DNA of 64,000 nt from Bathynomus jamesi (taxonomy: Eukaryota; Arthropoda; Malacostraca; Isopoda; Cirolanidae): positions 62,001 to 126,000 of the forward strand of contig JAJOZX010009070.1 in assembly GCA_023014485.1 (NCBI GenBank), in the 5' to 3' direction. The stretch's first letter is position 1. Every line of letters begins with the position of its first letter. The position numbers and the translations under genes were made by a program. Under the pieces are notes generated by a model. It did no database searches and had not been told where the DNA came from. It saw nothing but the letters and a program-made list of their open reading frames with translations. This document shows, piece after piece, positions 21,668 through 33,902 of the stretch.

Positions 21668-21990
21668 AAATATTTAAAGGGTAATTGTAGGTTATTCCCC
21701 CCCCCCACCACCACCAATTTTGACAGAATATTTTCGTTAAAACTAACGAAAATATCACGACTTAACGTAACCAATTATCAAGGGCGTACAGTTGATCTAT
21801 TAGTAAATAGTAAATAGTTACTATTCCAGAAACAAACAATGTTATAATTAATAATAGGGCAACTGTACGCCCTTGATAATTGGTTAGGTTAAGTCGTGAT
21901 ATTTTCGTTAGTTTTAACGAAAATATTCTGTCAAAATTGGTTGGGGGGGGGGGGGGAGATAACCTACAAGTACCATTTAAAGTTTAAATA
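21668..21990. mobile_element. foldback MITE, core family copy 3
   Basis: Arms of about 125 bp mirror from AAATATTTAAAGGGTAATTG outward to inward, through a G/C homopolymer and ACGAAAATATCACGACTTAA, to AAGGGCGTACAGTT. The spacer is about 55 bp. The inner core (AACGAAAATATCACGAC through GGGCGTACAGTT) is shared with 34695-34897 and 62767-62964, but the outer half of the arms is different in this copy. Confidence 0.75.
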
Positions 21991-21999
21991 AGTATTACA

Positions 22000-23150
22000 A
22001 AAATATTTATTAAATAAATATTTATCGCATTTTTGGTTATTGTAAAAATTAAAAGTGTACATTTTTGGAAAATTAAATTTTTTTTTGGGGGGGGATCATC
22101 GCTTTGCTTTGTTCCAGTCTTTTATAGCAGTGAAATTTGAATTGTTTAAACTATTATTTATTACTTTTATTACTTTTGTAATAATATCATTTACATGCTA
22201 CACTATTTCTCTTTCTTTATAATGTGATTTAGCGTCTTAAATAGTTTCTGTACCAAGTTATATCATTCTTGTTTTTATATTTTGAAGCAGTTTTTTTTTT
22301 TGTACAGCGCTTGTGGCCTAACACAAATAAAGCTTTTTTTTATAATTGTTATATCTGATATCCTTATATGGTTGTTATAGGCATTTAATATTAATAGAGT
22401 CCTCACATATGTTTTTAGTAATTTCATAACATGATGGAAACAGTAAATATGAAACAATTTCATCATTGTTGTTTAAGTTCATTGTATCGTATTGTAAATC
22501 ATAGTTTTAAGTACCTTTTAACTGTTTTATACTAATATGTATTCATATAACTACGTATTTCTTCTATTGACACTTTTATGCGGGAAACTAAACTACCTAT
22601 TTATGCAATAGGAGATAACCAAAATATTACTGGAGTATTACAAGTTCTCATTTAGAGTGGTTTCATTTAGAAGATAAGTAGGCACTAGGCACACATTTAA
22701 CTATCTCCGCAGCGAATGCAGAAACCCCATTTAAAATACAACGGAAAGCCAATCCAGCCTAACTTTTCGAATGAAATTGTAGAGAAGTCTTAAAAAAGCG
22801 ATGCAAACTAATCCCCTGATCGAATCGTCGAATCGAATCAATCGACGACCAATCACTTTTCACTTCATGGATTCCCACTTTAATTTGCATTCTGAAAGTG
22901 AAGTGAAATTCTACAAAGGAGAATTTTAGATTTGGAAACTGTACCTTCATTGACCAGATTTCATTAGTAACCTTAATTGGTTTCAGTAGTGAACTCACAG
23001 ACTCGTATAAAAATAAAATCATGACATACATCTTAGTTTCTTGTAACTAAATATAATCGGACGTACTGTAAATGTAATCTAACGGCACTTAAATATTTAT
23101 AAAAATAAAAGTTATAAAAATAGAACGACTATGAACACCTACTTCGACGA
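22000..23150. other. AT-rich stretch without recognised features
   Basis: No gene supported. The open frames at 22275-22466 and 22759-23031 have no recognisable motif and look like chance. Confidence 0.5.
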
Positions 23151-23159
23151 TATTGTCGA

Positions 23160-23570
23160 TGGAAGAGTCCTCTGCAATTTATGATGAAGAAATATGGCCA
23201 CTAACAACACTAGATCTAAACATAACCCGAGGAGGATGCCAGTGGGCGTCGAAACTGTCGTGGAAATAAACTCTGTCTATTAGAGTGGGTTTTTATTTTC
23301 ATATTTTGACCTTCACGTAGAAAAAAGTGAAGTTTTTTGCATTTACTAGATCTAAACCTTGTGACTTTTATCTGTGGAGTTATTTAAAAGATAGTGTGTT
23401 TAAACAGAATCCACACACAACATAAGAACTGAAAGCTGCAGAAAGCATCAACTGAACGAGAAATTTCTCAGATTTTAACAGATACTCTGTCCAGAGTACT
23501 GCAAAATTTTGTTGTTCGTGTGCAGAGTTAATGAGCTGAGACGACATCACATAAAACATGTTCTGCACAG
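23160..23570 (+). pseudogene. mariner-like transposase C-terminal relic
   Basis: The translation gives WPL then, after the 23222-23344 insertion and its 13-bp duplication, PCDFYLWSYLKDSVFKQNP followed by ELKAAES with stops. This is the usual WPPxSPDLNPxDFYLWGYLK region holding the third catalytic Asp, plus the C-terminus. The rest of the gene is gone. Confidence 0.65.
23222..23344 (+). mobile_element. mini retroelement with 13-bp TSD and hammerhead-like 5' end
   Basis: A 123-bp insertion flanked by ACTAGATCTAAAC at 23209-23221 and again at 23345-23357. The 5' part has CCGAGGA, the stem GATGCC / GGCGTC, then GAAAC: a hammerhead-like hairpin. The body has CTCTGTCTATTAGAGTGGG, and the 3' part ends in a hairpin of CTTCAC / GTGAAG followed by TTTTTTGCAT. 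The same element, reversed, is at 29634-29762. Variable 12-13 bp duplications point to target-primed retrotransposition rather than cut-and-paste. The likely helper is a Penelope-like or other retroelement. Confidence 0.7.
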
Positions 23571-23821
23571 GGGACTAATTCTCAATGTGTAGAGAAAGTA
23601 CAATAAAAATTTCATGCTTTTATTTTAGTTAAAAAAAAATACAAACTTTTTAAAATGTCAGATGTTTAAAAAATCACCCAACATTTCTTTGAGCTGTACC
23701 ATGTTGTAATGCAATATAATAAATGTTGGGGGGATGAAGGAATAATACAGGGTAAGGAGTACATTTTGAGGAAGAGACTTTTTTATTAAGTCTAAAATCT
23801 AACTGATTAATACCTCGTACG

Positions 23822-26800
23822 TAGGGGGGGTTGTTAATCCTAAATTTTGCTCGGGACAAGCGTAAAATTTGGAGACACCATTTCTAAGCACGATTTTATA
23901 TTTAAATTTTTTTTTCCGAAACCTCTTACCCCACTGTACCCCCCCCCCCCCTGAAGGCATACATATGTGTATTTCCTGTTTTTCTGCTATATAATCGATA
24001 TTTATTGCCAGATGTGCTTTGTAATATGTCCTTTATAGGGTTTTCAGGGTCGCAGAACACGAATACGCATTCGTAATGGAACTTTGAAAAATCATTATGG
24101 CGGAAATCGAAGGTGGCGGTCAAAATCACAAATTTTTGGGCATTTGAAAGTGAAATGTGGATAGAAATACTACAAACATCCATTATACTATATTTAATTG
24201 GGGGTTTGCGACAATACTGAACAGAATTATGCAGTTGACAAGGTATTTGTGAGAACTAATACAGTTAAATCATGAACTTTCAACCCATCTGAGACCACCA
24301 AGGACAATAAAGAGAGTGCTAAGTGCACAAAGATCGATTTCAAGATGATTTTCACACATTCTATATTTGTATAAAGATCATAGTATATTACCATACACGC
24401 ATATTGTTCATTTCAGTAATGTATCTACTGCATGGTTAAACTCACTGATTGTGACCTGAGCTTTACAGCTGACATTGCTGAGATGAAGCTTCAAATTAGT
24501 GGCATACATTGAGAGGACAATTTTCTGTAGTCCTTCATTAGACAAAATATATCACTAGTCTTTGGCACAGAAAGAGCGGTATCTCGTGCATATCTGACTT
24601 CGAGATAAAGACTGTTCAGCTTCTGCGAATCGTCCACATTTGATTCTTCGAGATAATTATCCACTTGCTCACTAGCCGTGAATGGCCCTCGTAGTCTTTT
24701 TAATTCTTCCAGGTCTCTATTTCTCCTGCGAGTCTACAGCGACATTCGCAGTCTCTTTAGTCTGTTATCCTTGCTTCTGTAATTGTTCTTGTCATACGCT
24801 CCACTCTCTCATTATTTCCGGAATTTTTGCAGTTCCAATTTTCCTATCGTCTTTGAAAGACCCTGTTGGTTGTTTTTGAATCAACGCAAGAGATTTAGCT
24901 TTGACCTGCGCTGCCGACGCGCACGCGAGTTGGTTGGCGTCTCTTCTGCCAAGTTCATAGTTGATGAACCCTACACTGCGCTCAGAGTCCAAATTGTGAA
25001 TTGGCGCCTTCTCCAGTTTTTCACAGTCCATTTTGAGAGAGAATGTTCTCCGAATCCAAAGATATTTCCCTTTTGTTTCTGAAATCCTTCAGCAAGCTTT
25101 GGCAATATCATACCCAAAACCTTTGTGACTTCAGTACTCATTTGGAGAGCTGTAGCTTTGATAGCATTGCAAATATCATCGTCATATCGTGTTTGTTGGA
25201 ATCTTTCAACAGATACAAACTCAAGTGCCGGCGTACCCACTTCCAACAGTTTAGCCGGATCAGTAGAAACGAGGTCTTGGTATAACTGTTGGAATGCTGG
25301 AATTAGCTTTGAATAATTTGTACTGGTCGATATCGTCAGTGAAAGGAACGGCTCCACTAAATGAAGTCCAATGAGAGCTCCAGCCGTGTACACAACTCTC
25401 AAGAAGTCCAGATCCAGGAAGCATCGTACGATGCAGGCCAATTGGTTCGTCACATGCTCATATTTTTCGAGAAATGTTCCCACATCGTCAATGTGATATA
25501 AGGTTATGGCACATGTCAACGTCAATCTGTTGAAACGCTCAGCTTTTAGACTGACAGATTTGTTTCGCTTCGGCGCGATATGAGCCTCGAAATCGTTGGC
25601 TTTGTTCCACGATTTGTGGTCAAAGTCATGATTTATCAATCTGGTTATACAGTCCAGCGCTTGTTCGGTCACACTCGAGGATGAAAGCTGGAATATATTT
25701 TATCTCGCTCAATGGCAGTTTCAATTTCGGTCCATTGTTTAGTGATCACTCGATTGAACATGAGAGTTGGGTGGACATTGCAAAACAAATGATCCGGGGG
25801 ATGTTCTGATTCTAGCTTCTCGGCCACCATTTGTTCGACAGAGAGATTATGGGATGTCTGATCAGTGATCACAAGGTCTATCTTTTCAAACAGTTCCTTC
25901 GAACTAACTCCGCTCGCTGCTTCCAGTATGTTCAACATGGCAACTTTCAAATCCGCCAAGTTCTCTCTACTTTCCGTAGCAATCGGAAATGTCGGGAGAG
26001 GTCTGTATTTCCCATTTACCGTCATTCCCTGCATCGAGAAAGAACCAGCTCCCTGTTTTTCGAACCATCAACAGAATGGGTAACTACCGATTTTTGATCT
26101 GATTGCATGATCTCTTTCGCAATTTCATACAATGCTAGCGCTTCAATGCTCTTTCCGGCTTGTCAAATATTGCTAGACTGTGGTAGAGTGTCTAGGTCTA
26201 CTAAGTCTGGCGATTCGTCGTGAAATTTCCATTTCCGACCAAATAGTTTATTGCCAACAATCACTACGGCTCCCGCAGCTTGACTATCTGACATGTGATG
26301 AGAACTTTTGAGCTGGTCCATTGCTTCGTAAACCTCGGGCATTACTTTTCTGACACTTTCTCTTATGTGCTGGTACATTGGCGGCAACTCATCCTTTTCA
26401 ATTTTTTTGTCTAGGGGACAGTTTACGACGCTTCCGACCCGTAGACGTGGAAGGCTCATCTGATTCTGATGTGCTAATTTAGAAGTCACTTTGATTCGGA
26501 TCATCCTCAGATAGTTCACTGAAGCCTTCAGCTGAAGCCATTTCTTTATTCCTCGCTCTTTCCATCTCTGCTTCCTCTGTCATTCGCTCCAAACTCTGCA
26601 GATCTCTCTCTTCCTGCGTTCCATGGTCTTATTCCATTTTCTGTCGACAAAACTCTCGCAAAACATTTTTCTATCATGTCTTTGGTCTTGCAGAAAGTCC
26701 CATTCTTCTCGAGTCATTTTCACACCATAAAAATTTTCTGAACGTTTCCTTACTTCTTCGTCCGCGCAGAAGATATAAAAAAGTTCTTTCACTTTTTCGT

Positions 26801-27808
26801 TGAAATCTTCGACTTTTTTATAATAGTTGTCGTTTCGGCGGTTTTTTCTGGTCTGAACTAATTTGATGAATCTTTTATACAGTTCCAAAATTTTCAGTTT
26901 GATGCGTTTAGTGGTCACTGTATATATATTACAAAAAATCCAGTGTTCTTGAAGGACGTCCGCAAGAATTCCGGCGGCAACTTCCTTTGACCTCTCAGTT
27001 TTACCCGCTCTATCCGGTCGAAGTAAGTACATGTTTTCCAAAATGTCCTTTTTCGTTGGAAGCAAGCCATTTGAAAAGTCAGCAGTTTCTATGTAGGTTG
27101 TTGAACCCAAGGTCTTCTGGGCGGACGAGCGTGTACTTGGCGTCCGAGCGTAGCTCTTGTTCACTCAGGTGTGAAGTTTGAAAATAGAAAAAAAAAACAA
27201 GTTGCATCAGACTGGAAAACCTTACGGCATGAAATGGGAGTCTAAGGGAATAAATAAAGGCACATAGAACAATGTAATGAAAGCACAGTGAAGCATAATA
27301 ATATTTTCGGTCCCTGAAACCAGCATTAGATGTGGTGTTTGGATGTTGGTCCACTAGGTGCCACTTATGTGCTGATGTTAATCATGCTGACAACTGGACA
27401 GTGTGGTATGAAAGGTGATCGTGTCTGTGTTGTATGTGTGCGTTAATACATTCTTTAGTATATATCATAATATTAGGGATGCTGTCATCCATGACAATTT
27501 GATGAAAAAAATGGAGATTTTTGGCCGCCATATTAGATTTTCAAAATTCTGAGTACAGATTCGTGTTCTCCGACCCCGTAAACCCTATAAAGGACATATT
27601 ACAAAGCAAATCTGGCAATAAATATAGATTATATAGCAGAAAAATACAATACTACACATATGTATACTTTCAGGTGGTATGTACATTGGGGTCAGAGGGG
27701 TCAAAAATAAAAAATCGTTTTTGACCCGAGTTTCACTATTGGTGGTCCATATTTTGAGGGGGTCCTCACTTAGGAATTCCAAAAAATTCAAAATAACAAC
27801 CCCCACTA
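23822..27808 (-). mobile_element. hAT-like long-TIR DNA element 2
   Basis: Diverged inverted repeats of about 300 bp (left to about 24150, right from about 27500). The outer ends read TAGGGGGGGTTGTTA on the left and TAGTGGGGGTTGTTA on the complementary right end, fitting the hAT terminal pattern YARNG. Shared inner words include CATATGTGTA, TCTGCTATATAATC and CTTTATAGGGTTT. The roughly 4.0-kb element carries one minus-strand transposase pseudogene. No convincing 8-bp duplication remains, so the ends are inferred. Confidence 0.65.
24480..27181 (-). pseudogene. hAT-like transposase (CxxH type), element 2
   Basis: Read from 27181 downward through frameshifts. N-terminal part (27164-26580) has TREEWDFLQDQR. 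Next, 26519-26163 has KLFGRKWKFHDES. The region near 26070 has HSVDGS (candidate first Asp), followed by PLPTFPIATES. Then ITDQTSHN (second Asp), FCNVHPTLMFN (CxxH motif), KAERFNRLTLTCAITLYHID (the RW-like helix), and LDSERSVGFINYEL (candidate catalytic Glu, about 24960-25000). The C-terminal tail ends near 24530 with RLRGPFT. The order D, D, CxxH, R-aromatic, ER matches hAT-fold transposases and the genes at 37863-40064 and 44980-46080. At least five frame breaks make it inactive. Confidence 0.7.
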
Positions 27809-27980
27809 CGTAGCTTCGTAGCAGTTGCGTGCGCTGGTCTCTTCACACGAAGGTCAAAGATATAGTCCAAAGTATTCTACATTTTTATAATTTTGTCGAG
27901 TTAAAATTACTCATTTATGTAGTGTTGCAATTATAAATAAAGGTTCACTTATGAAGAGAAAGATTAAAAGAAGAAGTAGA

Positions 27981-28003
27981 CTCATTTAGAGTGGGTTTTT
28001 TAT
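27981..28003 (+). repeat. fragment of the mini retroelement body
   Basis: TTTAGAGTGGGTTTTTTATC matches the middle of the 23222-23344 element. No duplication is seen around it. Confidence 0.4.
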
Positions 28004-28014
28004 CTAATAATATG

Positions 28015-29450
28015 TATAACGATTCTAAAATATGTAATTCTTTCAATTGGTTAGTGTTGATAGGGTCAATAATCTTGAAATGTGAAGTGTGTAAAGGTTA
28101 AATTTTTTAGTATGAATGGCCTCTAATGGAAGATTTTGATGGTTTATGTAGAGAGAGTGATGTTCTTGTTAAAATGTCAGTGTTCGTTTACACTTAGTTA
28201 ATAATGACGGTTAGTGGTACCAATATAATTCGCTTTACAGCGAATGGGAGTGGAGTGACATCTTTTCTTTTGCGCATTTTCATTTGCGGACCACATTTAA
28301 GAATGAAAATGACAATAAGTGGGAATTAATCGCTAACTGAGGTCTTTCTCCGCCATATTTTTTAAAATGTCTGACTGAATACAGGATTATACTACAAACT
28401 GGCCTAGTAACAAAAGAAAGAATAGGTACTTTTTGTTTTTATTTAGTTAGTAGTAATAATAATGCGAATAAAGAAAATAACATGAAAACTAAAATCAAGC
28501 TTAGATGCCACAGAATGACCAAAAGCGATAAAATTATAGTCAAGAGAAAATTCTAGAATAGTTTTGCAGTAAAATAATAAACAAAGATTTCTCGCAACTT
28601 TCTCTACAAAGAAATATTATCTTCTTTTGTTTCAAATCATTCCAAAAAGAAGTTTCGAAGATCATTTATTCTATTTAAAGAAGTTACGTATCATTAAAAG
28701 AAGTTATTATATCATCTAACAAGAAGCTTTGATACCCAAAAGAAGGAAAATTTCTAGAATGAACCCTCAAAATGAAGTTATAAGTTCTAAATTTAGATTT
28801 TATTTGGAGTGTACTGTCTATAATGTACTGTCTCTTATTTTATTCATTTCTGTCTGTCATAATTTCCTTCCTGGCATCTACTTGAGCAATTTTTCTTGGA
28901 CACACTCCCAGTGATTTCAGGAAAGAGAAGTTACATCATTAAGTATTGGACTATTTCAGTTTTATCTTCGAATAATTCTAATTATGATACAAATATTAAT
29001 AATTTATATTTTGAAATTAATGGTATGTTAATTTGCGTTAGCTTCTTATCTCTCTTTAGCCATCTAGTATTTGGCAGACCAAAGTTTTATGACTAGTTTA
29101 TGACCATCTTTCGTCGGGTCAGGCTCCTATATTAAATAATTTTTCGTTTATTATATTATATGTCTATTACAAATACATCAAATTGAGATGTGAAGAGAGA
29201 CAACTTGCGAAACAGAAAGTTGGAAATTAGAAGACTTTGTACCCTAATTTCGAGCTTATGTGAAGAATAAAAGTCTTAGGTTATACTTCGTCTGTTCTGA
29301 GGAAGTTCACAAACCTTGACAAGTGTTACTAAATTCATTTATCCTGCGGTGAAGAAGGCAATGGGCAACCACTTCAGTAATATGCCCTTGTTAAACTCAT
29401 TTAAATGTCCACAGAGAGAAATAGGAATAACAGCATAAACGGAACACTCT
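28015..29450. other. AT-rich stretch without recognised features
   Basis: Only short open frames without motifs. Nothing supported as gene or element. Confidence 0.5.
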
Positions 29451-29633
29451 TTTAACACACGGAATACGTTCCTTCAGGGAAAAAAGCATAAACGGAATTG
29501 CCAGTCAAAGGATAGGCAATGTTGCGCTCGGCAGGGGAAGCAGCAGGGTTTCCCAGGTCGTCATCACGCGAATTCCCTGCGACACCAACAAAAGAGTAAA
29601 GATTGGGACGTGGAATGTAAGAACAATGAACAG

Positions 29634-29762
29634 ATGCAAAAAACTTCACTTTTCTAAGTGAAGGTCAAAATATGATAATAAAAACCCACTCCAATAGACA
29701 GAGTTTATTTCCACAACAGTTTCGATGCCCACTCTGTCTATTAGAGTGGGTTTTTATTATCA
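29634..29762 (-). mobile_element. mini retroelement, second copy, 12-bp TSD
   Basis: A 129-bp insertion flanked by AACAATGAACAG at 29622-29633 and 29763-29774. Reversed, it shares with 23222-23344 GAAACTGTTGTGGAAATAAA, CTCTGTCTATT, GAGTGGGTTTTTATTATC and the terminal CTTCAC / GTGAAG hairpin. In this copy the 5' part is replaced by an inverted duplicate of its own middle (AACCCACTCTAATAGACAG). The insertion lies in LINE A, which reads on in frame when it is removed. Confidence 0.75.
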
Positions 29763-30325
29763 AACAATGAACAGACCAGAAAAGTTAGAGAACATCAAAC
29801 AAGAGATGAATAGGCTGAACGTAGATGTCATGGGGTTGTCGGAAGTCAGATGACGAGAAGGAGGAGCTTTTACTAGTGGAGACGTGAAACTGATTTATTC
29901 TGGTGGCGACAGGGCTGAGAGAGGAGTTGCTGTTTTACTTAGAGGAAGGATAAGAAACACCGTTGTTGTTGTTGTTGTCGGTTAGCCGATCAGCCCACTC
30001 TGATCGAGCAAGCCGGTGGCACGCAGGTAACCGATCGCCCTCTCCGGAGTGGACCAGAGGTTCAGCGCACTAGTGATGTTGTGTTGTGTTCTATGTTGTG
30101 GTAGAGCGGTACAGTTTGTCATAATGTGTTCAATTGTTTGTGGTGTGTCCTGGCTGGAGTTGTCTAGTCTGTGTTTATATGTCTGTAAGTTGGGATGATG
30201 TCCACATCGGAATCGTGCTAAGTTAACTCGATCCGATCTGCTCAGGGCTGGTCTCTGATCTGTCAATGGGTGGCGGCTTCGCACCTAGGACCGCATCGGA
30301 CCAAGTCGTGTCAGTGCTTTGTGGG

Positions 30326-31228
30326 TTAGGCGTGTGTGTGTGTGTGTTTTCTGTACTGTGTGATGTCTGTGAGGCGTGGTATGGAATGGAGTATTTGGTT
30401 ATAATATCTCTCTGGTGTTACCTTAATGGTGCGAGGTGTCGGTGCATGATTGTACATGTAGTGGCAAGGGTGTTGTGGGTTAGTTGTCGCTGCTGCCATG
30501 AATTGTGTTTCCCTCATGTCTAAATGTTCCCTAACTTTCAGTATTTTTGTTTCTGTGTGCAGGTGTTCTATTGGTGTTGTTTGAGTGCATCCTGTAATGA
30601 TACGAAGTGCGTTGTTTTGTATTGTCTGTGAGGTGTTTATGTGTGTGTTTGAGATAATGGGTTCCCAGCATGGGCTAGCATAGTCCATAACTGAGCGAAT
30701 ATATTGTTTGTATATGAGTGATGTTGTTTCCTGCTGGTGTCCAAAGTTTGTGCCTGTTAGTACCCTAAGCGTGTTAAGTCTTGACGTACATTTGTTTTTA
30801 ATGTCTTGAATGTGGTTTGCAAAAGATAATGATGTGTTGTATGTGACCCCAAGTATTTTGGTCTTGTGAGTGTGTGGAATGTTGGTGTTGCTTAGTGTAA
30901 GCTGTGGAGTTATCAGGTGGTCTTTTGTGTTGCTTGTTAGCAAGGTGATGGTTGATTTTGTGGACGCTACTTTGAGTCTATTGTGTGTGAGCCAGTCTTG
31001 TATACTGTTTATGTATGTTTGTAGGTTATTTGTAGCGGTGTCAATGTTTTTGTGGGTGGATGTTAGAGTGATGTCACCTGCATATGATGATAAGGTAAGC
31101 TTGTTATCTATGGGTGTTGGAATGTCATGCATGTATAAGTTGAAGAGTGTTTGGTGAGAGAACAGAGCCTTGAGGGACCCTGCTCGGAAAAAGCTTGTTT
31201 TTGGATGACTTGCCATTAAATGTGACAT
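30326..31228 (-). pseudogene. LINE B reverse transcriptase C-terminal half
   Basis: Open frame of 300 codons. YAGD replaces the YADD catalytic box, so one of two metal-binding Asp is lost. It continues with KTKILGVTYNTSLSFANHI, RSVMDYASPCWEPII and NNALRIITGC, which define the thumb and C-terminal part of jockey-like RTs. The frame is long for a dead gene, so the inactivation may be recent. Confidence 0.75.
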
Positions 31229-31818
31229 ATGAGTATCTTCCTGAAAGATAGTTGCTCAGCCACCTTTTGGTGTTATTGTGCATGTTTGTGTTGAGTATTT
31301 TGTTTATGAGAGGGAAGCATGGGATGCTTTACTAATGTCTATTGTTGCTAATAGTGTACGTTGAGCTGGTCGTCTGGAGTTGATGCCATCCATGATGTGC
31401 TGCGTGAGGTTAGTGAGTAATGTCGTGGTTGAGTGGTGAGATCTGAATCCATGTTGAGTAGGCGATATTGGTATGTGTGGGTTGGTGATTTGTAAGATTA
31501 GTATTTCTGTTACTTTGGAAGGTGTGCATAGTAAAGTAATGGGTCTAGGAAGTTGGTTCTGTTGGATTTTTGTTTGGTTTGAGTAGTGTAATAATTTTAC
31601 CTTGTTTCCATATGTCAGGAATAATACAGTGTTGGTATGAATATGTGCTGATGTTTATGAGAGCTAGTATTCCCTGCGGGCCCAAGTGTTTAAGGTGTAT
31701 GTTAGATATGTTGCCTGGTCCAGTAGCCTTCGAATTCTTAATGTTTTTGATGATGTTGGTGGTCTGGTCTGTATTGAAGGGTGTGCCTGTTAGTACCCTA
31801 CAGTAGTGCCTGTAGTGC

Positions 31819-32778
31819 CTACAGACTCGTATCGAGTCTGTAGGTTTTCTTGTGTCTGGTTGTTTGTCTGTCTGCGTGTTTCTGGTTGTTGTCTCTGTTT
31901 AAGAAGTGACTTATCTTTGCGTAGTGATTAACTAGAATGTTAGCTTGTTGTGTATATGTTGGGATATTATTTTGGCTGCGACAGATAGCCGCGTGTGAGG
32001 TGTGAATGCCGTTGTTAGAGTGGGTAATGCTGTTTATAGTCTTGTATAGCCTGGATGTATCTGTGGAGTGGTTTAGTGTTGTTATGAATTCCCTAAATGT
32101 TTCTGTTTGTTTTTCTTTAAGTTTGTTGTTTATTTCAGTGTTGAGCTGTTGTATCTGTTGTTTTATGGCTTCTGTGTGTGGTGTTTGTGTGTTATGTTTG
32201 AGGTTGTTACGTTGCCTTATGAGGTGGGCCATTTCTCTAGTGTAATTTGGGTTGTATTTCCTAATGTTGCCCTTGGGTATGTATTTGCTTGCATTATTGA
32301 TGATCTGATTAAATGTCTTGAGTGTTGTATTGATGTTTATGATGGGAGCGCTGCTTAATGTGGTGAATTGTTCCTCAGTCTGTATTTTGAACTGTTCCCA
32401 ATCAGCTTTTTTGTAATTTCTGTAAGTGTGCCTAAGGCTGTTGGGGCAGAGTGTAGAACGTGTTGTAATGATGATGGGCAGGTGGTCTGATGACAGTTGT
32501 TTTTCTGTTCTCCAGTGTGTATGTGTTGCTAATGAGGGGGAACAGAACGTTATGTCTGGGGAGGAGTTTGAGTATCCTGCTTGATGTGGTATGTGTGTAT
32601 GTTCTTCTGTATTGTTAAGAATGAAGAGGCTGTTTAGTTGTGTGGCTATGTTGGCGCCTCTGGTGTTGCTTTGGTTGTGCAGGTACGAACTAGTGTCTTT
32701 AGCGTTGAAGTCTCCTCCTAAGATGACATTAGTGAGAGAGGCCAGATTGTGTAACTGTGGATAGTAATTGCCTGGCAC
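31819..32778 (-). pseudogene. LINE B endonuclease and linker segment
   Basis: Open frame of 319 codons, truncated at its N-terminus. LGGDFNAKD is the AP-endonuclease motif with the catalytic Asp and Asn, and SSDHLPI near residue 97 holds the terminal catalytic His. The first endonuclease motifs are missing. The C-terminal half is a Lys/Asn/Thr-rich linker before the RT, ending at a stop near 31819. Confidence 0.75.
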
Positions 32779-33164
32779 TTGAGGTGAAACACCGTAGAGG
32801 AGTTAGGCTGTGTGTCAGATAGAATCATGTGGATAAGAATGAAAGACGAAAAAGTAGATACATTTGTCATGCCAGTGTATATGCCAACAAGCGCCCATCC
32901 GGAAGAAGAGGTAGAAGAAATGTATAATAGAATAGAGGAAATAATTGAAGCCCATGGAAGAAATGCTAACGTAATAATCATGGGGAACTGGAATAGTGTG
33001 ATTGGAGAGGGGAAAGACGGAAGGGAGGTTGGACCATTTGGATTAGGTAGAAGAAATGAAAGAGGAGAAAAGCTAGTAGGATTTTGCAGAAGGCAAGAAC
33101 TCATGGTGACTAATACTTGGTTCCAAAATCACAAAGGAGGTACACATGGAAAAACCAAGAGATT

Positions 33165-33900
33165 TCTTCCTTTCCTTTCTAATTCCTCCATTTCTTTGCA
33201 CTAGTCTTCAAGCCACAGCTCTCTTGCTCTGTCAGTTTCTCTTCTCAGTTCGTTATTTAACTGTTTGTATCGTTGTCTCCCTTCTTCTGCATTTATACTC
33301 TTCCATTTTCTTCTTCCTTCCATTTTGTCAAGCATTTCTGTAGAGACCCAGGGTTTCCTTGCTTCTCTTTTCACATAACTGATATTTTCCTGTGCACTCT
33401 CCTTTATTGTATCCCTCAGTCTACACCATCTTTCTTCACTTGTCATATGAATGTGGCCGTCATTTCTTTGCCTCCTTGTCTCTTCATTCACCTTTTTAGA
33501 GCAAAAACTATCCTTTGTTCTCCCTTCAGTTTTTCAGTATCCCATTTCTTCCCTACTTTATTCTTTTTCAGAGTCTTCAACCTTACCATATTTTCCATTA
33601 CCACCAAGTTATGATCGGAGTCAGCATCTGCTCCAGGATAAGCTTTCGAGTTCTTCACTGCATTCCTATATCTCTGTCTTACCAAAATAAAGTCAATTTG
33701 GAATCTTTCAGTGTCCTCCATTTCGATGTTATTAGGTTTGTTCTCTTTATCATACAGTTCTTCAACATACTCAATCCATCTCTTCCTTATATTTCTGGTC
33801 TTTTCAGTTTTTCTCCATTTCTCCTCTATTTCTCGCACTCCCATGCTACTTCTTTTCCATCTTATGTCCTTAACTTTTTGATACATTAAATCAGCAGATG
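33165..33900 (-). mobile_element. LINE A internal segment, inverted and permuted
   Basis: Between the endonuclease and RT of LINE A, coding sense switches to the minus strand. From 33897 downward it reads MYQKVKDIRWKRSS to NKPNNIEMED. It then jumps directly to FQIDFILVRQRYRNA, DSDHNLVVMENMV (endonuclease end) and on to RARELWLED and EMEELERKE at about 33165. In an intact LINE the second part precedes the first. The segment is therefore both inverted and circularly permuted. No stop breaks most of it, so the event is young. Confidence 0.7.
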
Positions 33901-33902
33901 AG

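Larger units (their letters stand above)
29964..32785 (-). mobile_element. non-LTR retrotransposon B inserted in LINE A, 10-bp TSD
   Basis: A minus-strand, 5'-truncated LINE of 2822 bp flanked by GAAACACCGT at 29954-29963 and 32786-32795, ending in a (CAA)n tail (TTGTTGTTG on the + strand at 29964). It starts inside the endonuclease (VILGGDFNAKD, SSDHLPIII at 32778-32480). The RT N-terminal part follows through frameshifts (KNSKATGPGN near 31740). The region at 31228-30326 has LSSYAGDITLTSTH, where the usual YADD active site is YAGD, so the RT is dead. The C-terminus (30284-29982) has a Cys/His pattern around TIEHIMTNC. It looks like a jockey-type LINE. Removing it joins the LINE A endonuclease reading frame. 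Confidence 0.85.

Noticed and set aside
22759..23031. 90-codon minus-strand gene
   Set aside because: No motif, splice context or similarity that I recognise, in AT-rich sequence.
33273..33889. plus-strand Ser/Phe-rich frames in LINE A
   Set aside because: Antisense to the inverted LINE segment, which reads as clear LINE protein on the minus strand.
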